In this document: piece after piece, positions 43,521-53,563 of the stretch
Numbering within the stretch: position 1 is the first letter of the stretch
How the letters are laid out: each line of letters begins with the position of its first letter
Assembly: GCA_949358305.1 (NCBI GenBank)
Contig: OX442321.1
Location: 2,877,605 to 2,941,604 of the forward strand
Length of the DNA: 64,000 nucleotides
Reading direction: 5' to 3'
Source of the DNA: Strigamia acuminata
Taxonomy: Eukaryota > Arthropoda > Chilopoda > Geophilomorpha > Linotaeniidae
The notes under the pieces: model-generated
Told to the model about the DNA's origin: nothing
The model's input: only the letters and a program-made list of their open reading frames with translations
The model's database searches: none
Translations under genes and position numbers: made by a program

Positions 43521-44338
43521 GAAAATAAAATTCATGAATTGACTTTGAAAACCTACAAGTGACTTTGCGCCTCGGACCCATATACGAACTGTTGTGTGTG
43601 TGTGGACTTTGTTGTGATAATTGTGATACGGACGATGAGTGTTATAATTGTTTAAAATGTGATTGTTGTACGCCTCGATGAAGATTTTTTACGTAAAGTT
43701 CCGTGAAAACTCAAACGCCTACGAAAGAAGATAATATTCGTTTGCGAACTTTTTATTTTTTGATATTTATATTTTACTAATCATTTTTGCTAATCATTTT
43801 TATTAACCATTTGTGATCATTGAAATTTTGCTATCCTTATATTATAATAATTGACGCCAAATCAGCGCCTAATCAATATTTTTATTTGCTAATAATTTAC
43901 ATTTTTATAGAAATTTTGCCACCCATAGGCATTGTTAATTAATCTTGAATTATTTTATTTTCTAGTCATAACACAAAGTACCATTGTTGATGTCAAGTGT
44001 TATCAAATAATTTAACAAATTTTATAATTTTATTTAGAATTTAGTCGTAATTAGCGCCTAAACGTCTATTGATTTTGTTAATTTTTAATCAAACGATTTT
44101 TTACAATATTCCTCTCCTAAACCCATTTGTTTGTGTTTGTTTGTTTTTGTCTGTAATTGCGCCAAGTTGTGCGCCTGTTGCGTCTGTCCAAATAAATCCC
44201 TACCTGTGTTATGTGTTTATTATGAGATTAATGTTGTTGATTCATTATTTTTATTTATTTATATGTTCGAATTTTTATCAATCATGTTGTTAACTCCATT
44301 TAGATGTTGATTATATAAAAACCATATAATAAACATCT
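43521..44338 (+). other. 3' untranslated region of the Gypsy element
   Basis: AT-rich with no supported ORF. It ends in a 16-bp inverted repeat with one mismatch (44301-44316 against 44324-44339, 7-nt loop) directly before the PPT. Confidence 0.6.
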
Positions 44339-44351
44339 AGGTGGGGGGGAA
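44339..44351 (+). promoter_or_regulatory. Polypurine tract
   Basis: AGGTGGGGGGGAA lies directly before the 3' LTR, the position for plus-strand priming in reverse transcription. Confidence 0.85.
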
Positions 44352-45393
44352 TGTCACGGTCCTGACTTTAGACAGTAATAATTTTCAAAATTTTAAGCGC
44401 ATTTTGCGCCTTTCCTTTAAATTTTCCCCAATCATATTGAGAAATTGTTCTAGTTTCCCTAAATCATTTTATTTTTCCCAAATCTAAATTTATTATTTTA
44501 TTTTATATTATTTTCCTTATTTTTGATATTTATCTTTAATTTGGCCTGGTTTTAATCACCCCATCCAGACAATTCATGAGAATTCTGCAATAAGTTGATA
44601 TAATCGCGCTCTAAATTTACATATTTCACCCCTGATCGCCTGTTTTCTGCTCGGTCCCCATTGGAAATTGACTTGGCCTTTGACATGTGATCAGAGGTGA
44701 CTTGTTCTGTCAAGACATTTTTGACAGAGAGAATAATTTTCGCCTTCGACTAGTCAACATCTTCTGTCTCAAACTGGAAGATTTCCAAGTGCGATTATGT
44801 TGCGTCTCAACGCATACGGTCACATTGCAGCCCGAATTCTCATGTTAGTCTAACTAACTACAACATTTATTATTTGCCCATTATTTGCGTACAAATTACT
44901 GGAAAAACGGCGTATTCGACGGTCTCAATTCGTCAATACATTTTATGCCACGACTGTGACTTCCTCCTCAGCCTAGACATTTTGAACTCATACTCGTCTC
45001 AATTGCGTATTCATTTCATTATCGACGGTTCGACGACGTTGTCTGCGGTTTGGTACCTGTTTGCGCGTTCACCCAACGTTTGCGCGTGTCCAGGAGAAGA
45101 AACATACTCTTCGTAAGTACGCCTAGCATATGACGACATTTTCCCTAGTGAAGAGCGATATTTTGGTCTTAAATTCGAAGTATCAACGTTCGCCATTTTG
45201 TACGGCGCCCGAATTGAATCCTGCACCCATAAAATACAGATTTCACGAATAGACGCTGTCTTAACCTAGCTACCACCCCCGGCAAAGTTTTAAGAGTTGC
45301 AGCGCCTGCGAACCTAAATTTTCTGGTTATTACAATCCCTGGAAATTCTTAAATTTCCGAAACCATTGTTAAAAAGTCGACTACGACGTGACA
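44352..45393 (+). repeat. 3' LTR of the Gypsy element
   Basis: 1042 bp, apparently identical to the 5' LTR. It is followed by the target duplication GCTG and the remainder of the interrupted channel exon. Confidence 0.95.
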
Positions 45394-46573
45394 GCTGTTT
45401 CAATGCAATTATTCTCACATTCATTTACAACAGAATAAGTGTCGCATGGGTTTTTTGGGCGATTTAGTCTTTTGAACTGGAATCAAAAGTTGCAGTTAAT
45501 TTAAGTTTTTGGACGAGAAGGGTTACAAACTACGTACTCGTTTCGCTGCTAAGCCGTATGTTACCCAGTAGGAAGATGCCCAAGATTGACGACCAATTAC
45601 TATTTTGTACTTGATGTTATCTTCATCATGGTGCAGCATAAACTAATTTAAAAAGAAGAAAATTAACTTTTTAAATTGTAATTTTATTTACGGTAATTAT
45701 TTAGTCATAGTCATACGTAGCTAATGTAATTTTGCCAACAAAGTGGCAAGTATTTTTTGGCCCGGAACATTAAGACAAACTTATCTTTTTGAAAACGAAC
45801 AAGATTTTCTACAGAAAATTACAAAAATTAATTTTTTTTAAATTTTACAGAAAAAAGTTTTGATACTTACTGTGAGAATACGTGTGACAAGTGCCGTACA
45901 TAGTTTTAATGTCAGCTTGGACCGAAAACAATTTAAAGATTTTTGGAACTCTCTGGAATAAATAAAAACGTTTTTAATTTTAGCATTCGGGTAATAATTT
46001 TCTACCATTATTTTCCTTAGTTTCCAATGTTCCATTGAAGGACATGAGGCTCCATAAGGTAGAGATGTTAAGAGTATCGTCAAGCAATTCAAAGGAGTCT
46101 ATGTCACAAAAATTTGTCTTATTTCTTTCAATTGCTTTTCGCCGTCTGATATCAACCAAAGGAAGGTAGTTGTCGAAGAAAGGACACAGAGTTATTGATG
46201 GAAACTTGACGGATGAATTGGAAATTAAAGTCACTTTGGTTTCGATCGGACGAGATAAAAAGTGGCTGAATCGATCGTACGTTTGATACGAGCAAGCAAG
46301 AAAGCCGAATGAAATGACCAGAAACCGCATGAAACGACAAGCGAATCCTTTTCTTGAGTTTATGCCTGGGATTTGATTGTTGAACGCAGTCACTCGATCA
46401 TGTTTGCATTTGTATTTAATGATTTTGATAATGGTTTTTGTATTTTGTTTCCTTGTGACCCCTGCAGAAATAACGGAGTTTAAAAGGGTGTTTAACTGAG
46501 CTTTCTTTAACTGCTCACCTTTTGTCCAGGCTGGATTGTTGCGATGTCTGTGGTAAATTTGTTGTTGAGGCAT

Positions 46574-47760
46574 GTTGTATTGAAGACAACGTGAATTTCG
46601 TATGAAAATCAATTTGTTGGAAATTCAAATTAAGTTGATAAGAAGTTAGTTGTGGAATCTCACTTTTGGCTGTTTGTGAATAATCTAATCTGATTTTAAA
46701 GTTAAATCTAAATTAAAAATTTGAAACCAAATGGCAAAATAAATGGATTATAGTATTTTTAAATTAATAATTAATAATAAATAATACAATAAATTAATCA
46801 AACATTTTGAGTATTATCTGTCTTTGTATTCAATAACCATCACCTCCTACGTACTTGTGTATAACTGGTCATGATCGATCGCATTACCACAATGCTTACT
46901 GGGTACTCAGAATGTGCTCGTGCACGGAAACAATTGAATTTTTTCGTGCACCATCACTGCTAGAAAGAATAGAATTCCGATTGCCAGAAAGTTTCCGTGT
47001 GTGGTAAGCGGAACTATGTGTACCATGTCGACCAAAACTTCTGACCTTTCCGTGCAAGGAATCAGGTCATGTGTACTTGTACATAGCCTAACAGATTATA
47101 GGGATACACTTACATTTATTTTTGAATTATTTTGATGTCTTCAAGGCAACTGCTTGTACGGTTTGTGATATAGAAGTTTGATACTGATAATTAAAGACCT
47201 CACTGCACTGTTGTTGAATATTTTTAGTTTTTGTAACTTGCTGAATGCAAAAGCATTAACAACGTTTGAGATTGAGCACAAAATTGTTCTGTGAGTCTCA
47301 AGGTATCTCTTAAGTGCTGGAATTGGCAGCACTAATGAGATAGCGCTGTGGCATCGTGAGTTGGCGTTGACTGAATGAGAAAAAAGTCGATGTAGACGGA
47401 GGTGACGTTTTCTAGTTGCTATAGAAACTTTTGTCTAAAATAATGATTGGCAACTTTCTTTCCCTCATGTTTGTCAGCAACGAGCTTTGCCAAGAAATGT
47501 TGTTTTCAATAAATTAAAAGGTAATTTAGGAGTTTTCCTTTCATTTGTGAGATTGAATTGAAAAATAATTCATGGTCTGGACAGTGGCAATCAGTAGCAA
47601 ATTAACATACAAGTTTGACATGAAAATTCGACTTAGCGTGTTTCAATTTTCTCAAAAGATTTGATTAAGATTGTTGACGTTGTGCGAATTAATTGGGGAA
47701 CGACACGACAGCTTCGTTTAGGCGTTCTTTTGTCAGCAACGAGCTTTGCAAAGAAATATT
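46574..47760. other. Upstream flank of copy H
   Basis: About 46998-47660 is the counterpart of 7612-8490 upstream of copy B, with an X-box at 47415. CAGCAACGAGCTTTGC recurs at about 47472 and 47731, showing local tandem duplication of flank DNA. No coding exon. Confidence 0.6.
47415..47428. promoter_or_regulatory. X-box (RFX-type) motif upstream of copy H
   Basis: GTTGCTATAGAAAC, a full match to RYYNYYATRRNRAC, about 840 bp upstream of the start codon and equivalent to the site at 8032. Confidence 0.45.
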
Positions 47761-47941
47761 AAGGGGAATCAGAAAAGAAATTTAAGTACTTAACTGGTCA
47801 AGTACTTAAGTGTGGATATGCAACTGAGCATGCCCAGAACATTTTTAAAGTTTGTTTTTATACACTGGGCATGCTCAGTTGCATATCCACACTTAAGTAC
47901 TTGACCAGTTAAGTACTTAAATTTCTTTTCTGATTCCCCTT
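47761..47941. mobile_element. Perfect 77-bp inverted repeat (fold-back MITE)
   Basis: 47761-47837 and 47865-47941 are perfect reverse complements around a 27-nt loop. The ends AAGGGGAATCAG/CTGATTCCCCTT are flanked by ATT on both sides. No ORF. It is either a very young fold-back element or a hairpin-forming locus. Confidence 0.85.
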
Positions 47942-48834
47942 ATTGTTTTTAAATACGGTATTTAAGTAAGTAAGTGCGTAAGTTTATCATGAAAATTCGA
48001 CTTAGCGTGTTTCAATTCTCACAAAAGAATTAATTAAGATTGTTGAACGGCTTTCTGATGTTCTTGGCACACCTATTGGTATTGGAGTTGTTGTTATTTT
48101 CTTAGCTGTTGTACGAAGTATTATTTATAGTAATGACTAATGATTGATAAATTTGTTTTTTCACCTTTCTCAGCAATGAGTTTTGCCAAGCAATTTGCCT
48201 CCAATTATTTAGCACGCAATTTAATCATTTTCCATTTATTTTTTTACTTTAATTTAAAGTTAATTCGTGGTCTTGATGACAACAAGAGACACGTGGCGAT
48301 TTACCGACATGCACAAGGCCAATCAAATGGTGGGAGTATTGATTCGCATTAGCAGTAGGAAAGAATTTCAAAATGAGTTATTTCGCGCATGCGTAGCTGA
48401 AGGAACTCACTCATTCTCGGACCTCAGGATCACTTCACGTCATCCAATCGCACAGATAAATCAAAGAAACACCTAATTAAATTTTTAATTTGAAAATGTA
48501 TTTTCTTTTTATAATATACTTCGTAATAAATGAATTTTTATATTGCATGAAAAGATATGGCTAAAAATTTAAAAGAACTGAACGTTACCAAACTGTCATG
48601 GATGCGTAGTTGCTTAAAATCAACACTAGGATGTATATATATATTTTTAATTTACCAGAATTAATTCGGATTCAATGAACTTTTTATTTCCGATGAGATT
48701 TATAGAAACTTTTACATTTGTAAACCGAATATTGTAAACTAGTATCCATACTCATACTTCATAAAAATTCATCGTCAGGCGTGCACGAGAAATATGATCG
48801 TTCATGTTGGTGTTGCTCGTTTCCATGGCACACG
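47942..48834. other. Intergenic with repeated flank segments
   Basis: Contains another copy of the CATGAAAATTCGACTTAGCG and CAGCAATGAG-TTTTGCC flank motifs and a segment near 48265-48350 related to 15100-15180. No gene is supported. Confidence 0.45.
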
Positions 48835-49103
48835 AAAGAGATAAAATTATAGCTTTAAAATTCTTGAATTTCTACGATCACGTTGTAGTCAAAGTAGAAG
48901 GATAGTACGGGCTATTTTGATGGTAAGTTCATTTTGAATTGATTGGTGTACAAAGTGTCGCACACTTTAGGGATTGCATTTTTCTAAATAATTAAATCTG
49001 CGGTAAAAGATGTAAAAGATGTCATTTGTTCATCCGCAACGAGTGAATCTCTTTCATGAGCAAACAATGGCACCTCCGAAAGAGGACTGAAAGGCAGTCT
49101 GTT
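48835..49103 (-). pseudogene. Decayed DEG/ENaC terminal exon (copy I)
   Basis: Recognisable as the terminal exon by CACACGAAAGAGATAAAA, the CACACTTTAGGG-TTGCA cysteine-cluster region and the acceptor end GGCAGTCTGTTGATTTTGAT, but with several small indels and without the GLFLGLS region. No upstream exons. It appears to be a leftover from the unit that preceded copy J. Confidence 0.7.
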
Positions 49104-49944
49104 GATTTTGATCAATAATTACGCTATCAGAAGCGTTTTATTTAACATTTAACATTTAACCTAGAAATATGCCTAAATTTACATTGAATCTGGTGTGTTA
49201 ATTAGCTGTCGAACGTGATTCGAGTTTTATTTGAACTGGTAAAGTTTTTTTTTGTTTTTTTTTGAAAAATATCTGATTTAGTAATCTAATTTCATTTCAG
49301 ATGGCGTAACACCGAAAAGTAAAAACAACCGAAACGCACACAGCCAAACATGTGCGATGGTGGTTTTAGTCAATAAATTAGTGCTGTTGGTGAGGAATTA
49401 AAGCAAAATTTTATTTTTAAAAATACATTGAGCAAAGTGTTTAATAATTACAGTGTGTATATAATATAATCCTACAGTTTTATTATTAGAATACAGTAAC
49501 TTATATATTAATTAAGATTATATACTAATCACTCATTGGCTATTTGGATGCATGAATCCCACCCCAGGGTAGCTAGTTGCGTTCCACAATGCCTGTCAAT
49601 GTGGTATTATACATCGATTAGAAGAAGTGTTTATTACTTTGAAGAAAAAGGTGCAAATTTTTTGTTAGTTCAATTACATGCTGTTAAATACTTAAAAAGC
49701 TCATTAAATATATATTAAAATAGTTAATAATAATGACAAATCTTTCAGTAAAAAGAAATCAAAAATACAAATTCACAAAACGTGGTGAGTAATTAATCTT
49801 TCGTCAAATTGACAACATTGTTAAGTACGAAGTAATATATAAATAATAATTACATTAAATGCTGTTGGTGAGGAATAAGAGCTTAGGCTGCAGACATAGT
49901 TACAAAATATTTTTTTTTCAATAAGTTAAGTTAAAGCAGTATGT
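49104..49944. other. Intergenic, partly E-F type spacer
   Basis: 49480-49944 resembles 23640-24157 and 31270-31773. 49104-49480 is AT-rich with no feature seen. Confidence 0.55.
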
Positions 49945-51169
49945 TCAGTTATTGTTTAAACATGCTTTAAGTGAAGTGATTTTTCTTGTAGAGAAAGTAA
50001 CGAATGATTGTGCAAGGTCAAACACTGCAGGGATGCTCAACCCTAAAAAGAGTCCCAGATTGCCACCGAAGTCACACACGAAAGAGATGAAACTATAGCT
50101 GTAATACTCTTCAATTTCTTCAATCACGTCGTCAAAAAAGAAGGATAATACTGAATCATTTTGTTGTGTCATCGATTTCAAGTGATCGGTGTACAGAATT
50201 TCGTCGCATACTTTAGGGCACTTGCATTTTTCCAATAATGTAAAATTTCCAATCACATCAAAAAGTTTGTACAGGGCAGACTTGGCATTTTTTTTATTGG
50301 TGCACAATGGTACCTCCGAAACAGGAACCAAAGGTAATCTGTTGATTTTGATCAATAATTACGTGCAAGCTGCGAACAGAAAAGTTTTAGTCAACATTTC
50401 TTAGTTCTTACCGACACTGAGTAATAATTTTCAGAGCTGTTTCAATGCAATTATTTTCACATTCATTGACAACTGAATAAGTGTTGCATGGTTTTTTTGG
50501 GCGATTTAGACTTTTGAACTGGAATCAAAAGTTGCAGTTAATTTCAGTTTTTGGACGAGAAGGGTTACAAACTACGTACTCGTGTCGCTGCTAAGCCGTA
50601 TGTTACCCCGTAGGAAGCTTTCCAAGATTTACCTCCAAAGTATATTTTGTATTTGATGTTATCATCATCGTTGTGCAGCATAAACTAATTTAAAAAAGAA
50701 AAAAATTAACTTTTTAAATTGCAATTTTATTTACTACGGAGTATAATTATTTAGTCTTAGTCATACCCAGCTAATGTATTTTGGCCTACAAAGTGGCAAG
50801 TTTTTTTTGGCCCGGAAGCTTAAGGCAAACTTATCTTTTTGAAAACAAACAAGATTTTCTACAGAAAATTACAAAAATTATTTTTTTTTAAAGTTACAAA
50901 AAAAGGTTTTGAGACTTACTGTGAGAATACGTCTGACATGTGCCCTCTGAAGTTTTAATGTCAGCTTGGACTTTTGAATAAAGTCCCTGGAAAAGATAAA
51001 AACGTTTTTAATTTTAGCATTCAAGTTATAATTTTCTACCGTTATTTTCCTTGTTTAATGTTCCATTGAAAGACATGAGGCTCCATAAGGTAGAGATGTT
51101 ACGAGTATTGTCAAGCAATTCGAAGTAGTCCATGTCACAAAAATTTGTCATATTTCTTTCAATTGCTTT
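49945..51169 (-). pseudogene. DEG/ENaC channel, copy J (F/H-type), 5'-truncated by an LTR element
   Basis: Terminal exon 50338-49945 and exons 50518-50412, 50684-50580 and the two before are open, with TM2 GGNLGLFLGLSIPAV, cysteine cluster CKCPKVCDE and a one-codon deletion at FFFDDVIEE. The TM1 exon survives only as its 3' part (51169 down to about 51041, NFCDMDYFELLDNTRNIST). Upstream of this, the alpha LTR begins at 51170, so TM1 and the N-terminal exon are missing from the window. They may lie beyond the nested elements. Donor after this exon is GGTAGA, as in copy H. Confidence 0.85.
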
Positions 51170-52243
51170 TGCGGCGATCCGGGTTTTTACTTAATAAATT
51201 GGGTAAATCTAGTAAGCAATCGTCGGTGAGATGCCGTACAGGACTTCTACTCTGTGGCCAAATGTTTGTCTAGGGGAATGATTTTACACAGAGTAAAGGA
51301 AAAATTAGATAGTTTTAATTATTCTAAAATACAATGGAGATATATTCAGCAAAATGATAATGTTTGGGGTCGATCTGGCTTCTTCTTCGAATATAAACTC
51401 ACAGTTGACCGTTGGCTCCAAGATGGCGTCGACGGCGTCGTGTGAGCGCGGAATTTTAGCGGAGTAAACTCAACGCTAAAATACGCCTCTAAATATACTA
51501 AAATCCTCGTGGAGCACGCTCAACACGAGAATACGTCTCACACACAGTGAAGGTGATTATTACGGAGCAAGCTCGACGTAACAATCAGTCTTTACACAGA
51601 TTGCTTTGTGGAGTTAAACTCGACACAAAGCCTTCAAATTGACAGAGCAAGCTCAATGTCAATTCACACACAGAAATGGCTTAAATTACGCGTAGTAATT
51701 CAAGCAGAAAGGCGCTATTCCGTACAGTTGGCACGGACCAGCAATGAATCTCAACTCTTCCAGATATCACAGATCACACTTAGCAGGGTTTGGCATAAGT
51801 TTGCCACAGATGTGAATGGTTTGGAAGCAGAATCAAGAATGCGGGAAGAGTGGGCCAAAACCGTTTGGCTCACTTCTAAATCTGCTCAGAAAAGCTGCGC
51901 AGATGACGAGTTGCACAAAGATCACACACGGCCGCCTTCGGGTCGTGTGCAACAATTGAGCCGGGCACGCGCGAGGGGAAGGGATGCTCCACCCAGGCAC
52001 ACGCCTAGCAGCATCATCAAAGCAATGCACGCTGCAACGTGATTGGTTGACGCTGTTGCTGGGCCAAAACTTGCTGCAAGACACGATATTATTTGGGTAA
52101 TATTGTGTCCTGTTTTATATTTGATTAATATATATCTTATTTCAATTTACATTGAAATAAAACATATGAGCTTGTTGAATATGTTTATAAGACAATTTGG
52201 AAATATGGTGCGCACTCAAATAGGAATATTTGAGGTCACCACA
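51170..52243 (-). repeat. 3' LTR of element alpha, with five-hairpin array
   Basis: 1074 bp. In its own orientation it starts TGTGGTGACC and ends GGATCGCCGCA. It contains the hairpin array at 51453-51664 and a long antisense open frame (51608-52042), probably fortuitous. Confidence 0.85.
51453..51664 (-). other. Array of five bulged hairpins (alpha LTR)
   Basis: Hairpins at 51637-51664, 51603-51631, 51555-51586, 51503-51532 and 51453-51482 (listed in LTR order). Each has a different outer stem of 8-10 bp, a 2-nt TT or TC bulge on the 5' side and an apical GAGC-GCTC or GAGT-ACTC helix. Pairs that are mismatched on the plus strand become G-U on the LTR sense strand, implying an RNA structure. 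Confidence 0.8.
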
Positions 52244-52257
52244 CTTCCCCCCCTTTT
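52244..52257 (-). promoter_or_regulatory. Polypurine tract of alpha
   Basis: On the minus strand AAAAGGGGGGGAAG lies directly before the LTR, fixing the orientation of alpha. Confidence 0.8.
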
Positions 52258-52415
52258 AAGAAAGAATCTTATTCTTTTCCAGAAGAGACAGGTAAGTATG
52301 AGAATAAATACACAAGGTTTCAAAGTAAAATGGAACAGGATATATATTTATTCTTTTTTATTACAGTATAAAAATAAAAAAGGAATTATTTTTAATGGAC
52401 GGGTATGTTCCCTAA

Positions 52416-53495
52416 TTATTTAGGCAACATGTCCGTCGAATGATCATTTGGATCCTTGTGCTCTGTGACAGTGCACAAAGATCGGCCGGCGTTCGGTCCT
52501 GACTGGAAGCCAGGGTTGATGTGAAGCCACACTTGCTTAATGTGTCTCACACCATCCCTTCGTCCAAACCCCATCTCGAAATACTCTTGCGGGTCTTTCG
52601 GCGTGATCCTGGCAAAAACGAGACGTTGATGGAGGATCCACGGCTGCTGCTCTTTGATGTGGTTCTCCAACCACGCGAGGACTCGGTTGCAGAGATCCTC
52701 GTTGTTTTGGAGAATCGTCTTCGTCGCGCTCGTTATGTAGCAGAAGGCGTATACTGAGCGCAAGCGTTGATAGGCGGTGAGGTAGGTGGCCATATTCAAT
52801 CCCCTATCTCTCGGCGGCGAATCCTTTGGCGGTGGCGGTGGTGGCGGCGACTTCTTGCAGATCGAGAGCGATCTGGATCTGCGCGAAGCCGGGGCGCGCG
52901 TCTTTGGTCTTGCACCGCTGGCCACTGGCACGACGAACTCGCGATCGTCGCTGTCGAGCCATTCCATTGGAGACGAGAGTTGGCAACTCGGTGCTTCGGT
53001 TGCTCGCATGACACCCGACGTTGCCGCTATGACAGCGTTGGGTGGAGCGGCTGATGATGGTGGGGCGCCAGCGGGACGGGCGGTCGCTCGTTCTGTTGCG
53101 CGCTGCTGCTTCAGCGTAGCCCATTCTTGCCTTAGTCGAATGGCGGATCCCGCCGGAGTTTCGCCAGTCGCCTCGGCTTGGTGCGTTAATTCGGCGAGCA
53201 TCGTCGGAGGATCGGGGCGAACTGATTCCCAATCGTCCAGCAAGGCTCGTGGAAGCCCTAATGGCACGGTCCACAAACGAGTGGCGGCCGCTAGAGCCAT
53301 CCGTAGGTCAGGGAAGACTCCTTGGAACAGGATTCGAAGAAGTCCCTCCGACAGTTTCCGGTGCATCTTCTGCAGCTTCCGTTGCAGTTGTTTGTCGGAT
53401 TTGCACGACTCAATTTCTCGGGCAAGCCATTGCCATCCTTTTTCATCTTCGCGGATCTGGGCGAGTTGGTATTCGTCCAGATGCGCGAGGTACAT
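52416..53495 (-). CDS. Unknown ORF at the 3' end of element alpha
   Basis: 359 codons from the ATG at 53495; the frame stays open upstream to the junction with beta at 53563, so the N-terminus is probably lost. Not recognised. The first third is helical and basic (QLQRKLQKMHRKLSEGLLRI). A Pro/Arg/Ser-rich middle follows, with SRRSRSLSICKKSPPPPPPP (a proline run near residue 220). The C-terminal third looks folded, with aromatic residues. No protease, RT or integrase motif, no zinc knuckle and no membrane segment. Its place between pol (missing) and PPT is that of env or an accessory ORF; a Gag-like protein cannot be excluded. GC content is higher than its surroundings. Confidence 0.6.
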   Translation of the reverse strand: MYLAHLDEYQLAQIREDEKGWQWLAREIESCKSDKQLQRKLQKMHRKLSEGLLRILFQGVFPDLRMALAAATRLWTVPLGLPRALLDDWESVRPDPPTMLAELTHQAEATGETPAGSAIRLRQEWATLKQQRATERATARPAGAPPSSAAPPNAVIAATSGVMRATEAPSCQLSSPMEWLDSDDREFVVPVASGARPKTRAPASRRSRSLSICKKSPPPPPPPKDSPPRDRGLNMATYLTAYQRLRSVYAFCYITSATKTILQNNEDLCNRVLAWLENHIKEQQPWILHQRLVFARITPKDPQEYFEMGFGRRDGVRHIKQVWLHINPGFQSGPNAGRSLCTVTEHKDPNDHSTDMLPK

Positions 53496-53563
53496 CGTTT
53501 GGGCTGTCTCGGGAAACGATGAGAATCGCCTCCAGAGATCAGCGCACTTCTGTGCGGGAAATG

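Larger units (their letters stand above)
32275..45393 (+). mobile_element. Complete Ty3/Gypsy-type LTR retrotransposon with a third ORF
   Basis: 13,119 bp with 1042-bp LTRs, TG...CA ends, terminal inverted repeat TGTCACG/CGTGACA and 4-bp target duplication GCTG (32271-32274 and 45394-45397). The order is LTR, PBS (33321), gag (33467), pol (protease, reverse transcriptase, RNase H, integrase), ORF3 (40656), PPT (44339) and LTR. The order PR-RT-RH-IN and the RT and integrase motifs place it in Ty3/Gypsy. The two LTRs appear identical on reading, and gag, pol and ORF3 are open, so the insertion is young and possibly still active. The length is unusually large for Gypsy. Confidence 0.95.
31774..46573 (-). 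pseudogene. DEG/ENaC channel, copy H (F-type), split by a Gypsy element
   Basis: Exons 46573-46519, 46461-46007, 45952-45871, 45808-45717, 45642-45538, then exon 6 in two pieces (45476-45394 and 32274-32247) separated by the 13.1-kb retrotransposon, and a terminal exon 32161-31774. Removing the element and one copy of the 4-bp target duplication gives exactly 107 nt, the length of this exon in all other copies. Apart from this, the frames are open: MPQQQIYHRHRNN start, TM1, FPSITLCP, CNCP-like CKCPKVCDE, and TM2 with GGNLGLFLGLS. The donor after the TM1 exon reads GGTAGA instead of GTNAGA, adding one G, and the same is seen in copy J, so function before the insertion is uncertain. Confidence 0.88.
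51170..53563 (-). mobile_element. LTR element alpha, 3' part
   Basis: Minus-strand element seen from its 3' LTR (51170-52243) through the PPT and its last ORF, then cut at 53563 by the head-to-head element beta. It inserted into the TM1 exon of copy J. Its LTR is roughly 95% similar to beta by eye over the compared part. Confidence 0.8.

Noticed and set aside
48818-48831. Possible X-box near GTTTCCATGGCAC
   Set aside because: Fails the final AC of the consensus; not counted.
51608-52042. 144-codon open frame in the alpha LTR, with a similar frame in the beta LTR
   Set aside because: It is antisense to the LTR, its C-terminus differs between copies because of sequence drift, and it overlaps the hairpin array edge. 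Probably fortuitous, though a conserved antisense protein is not excluded.
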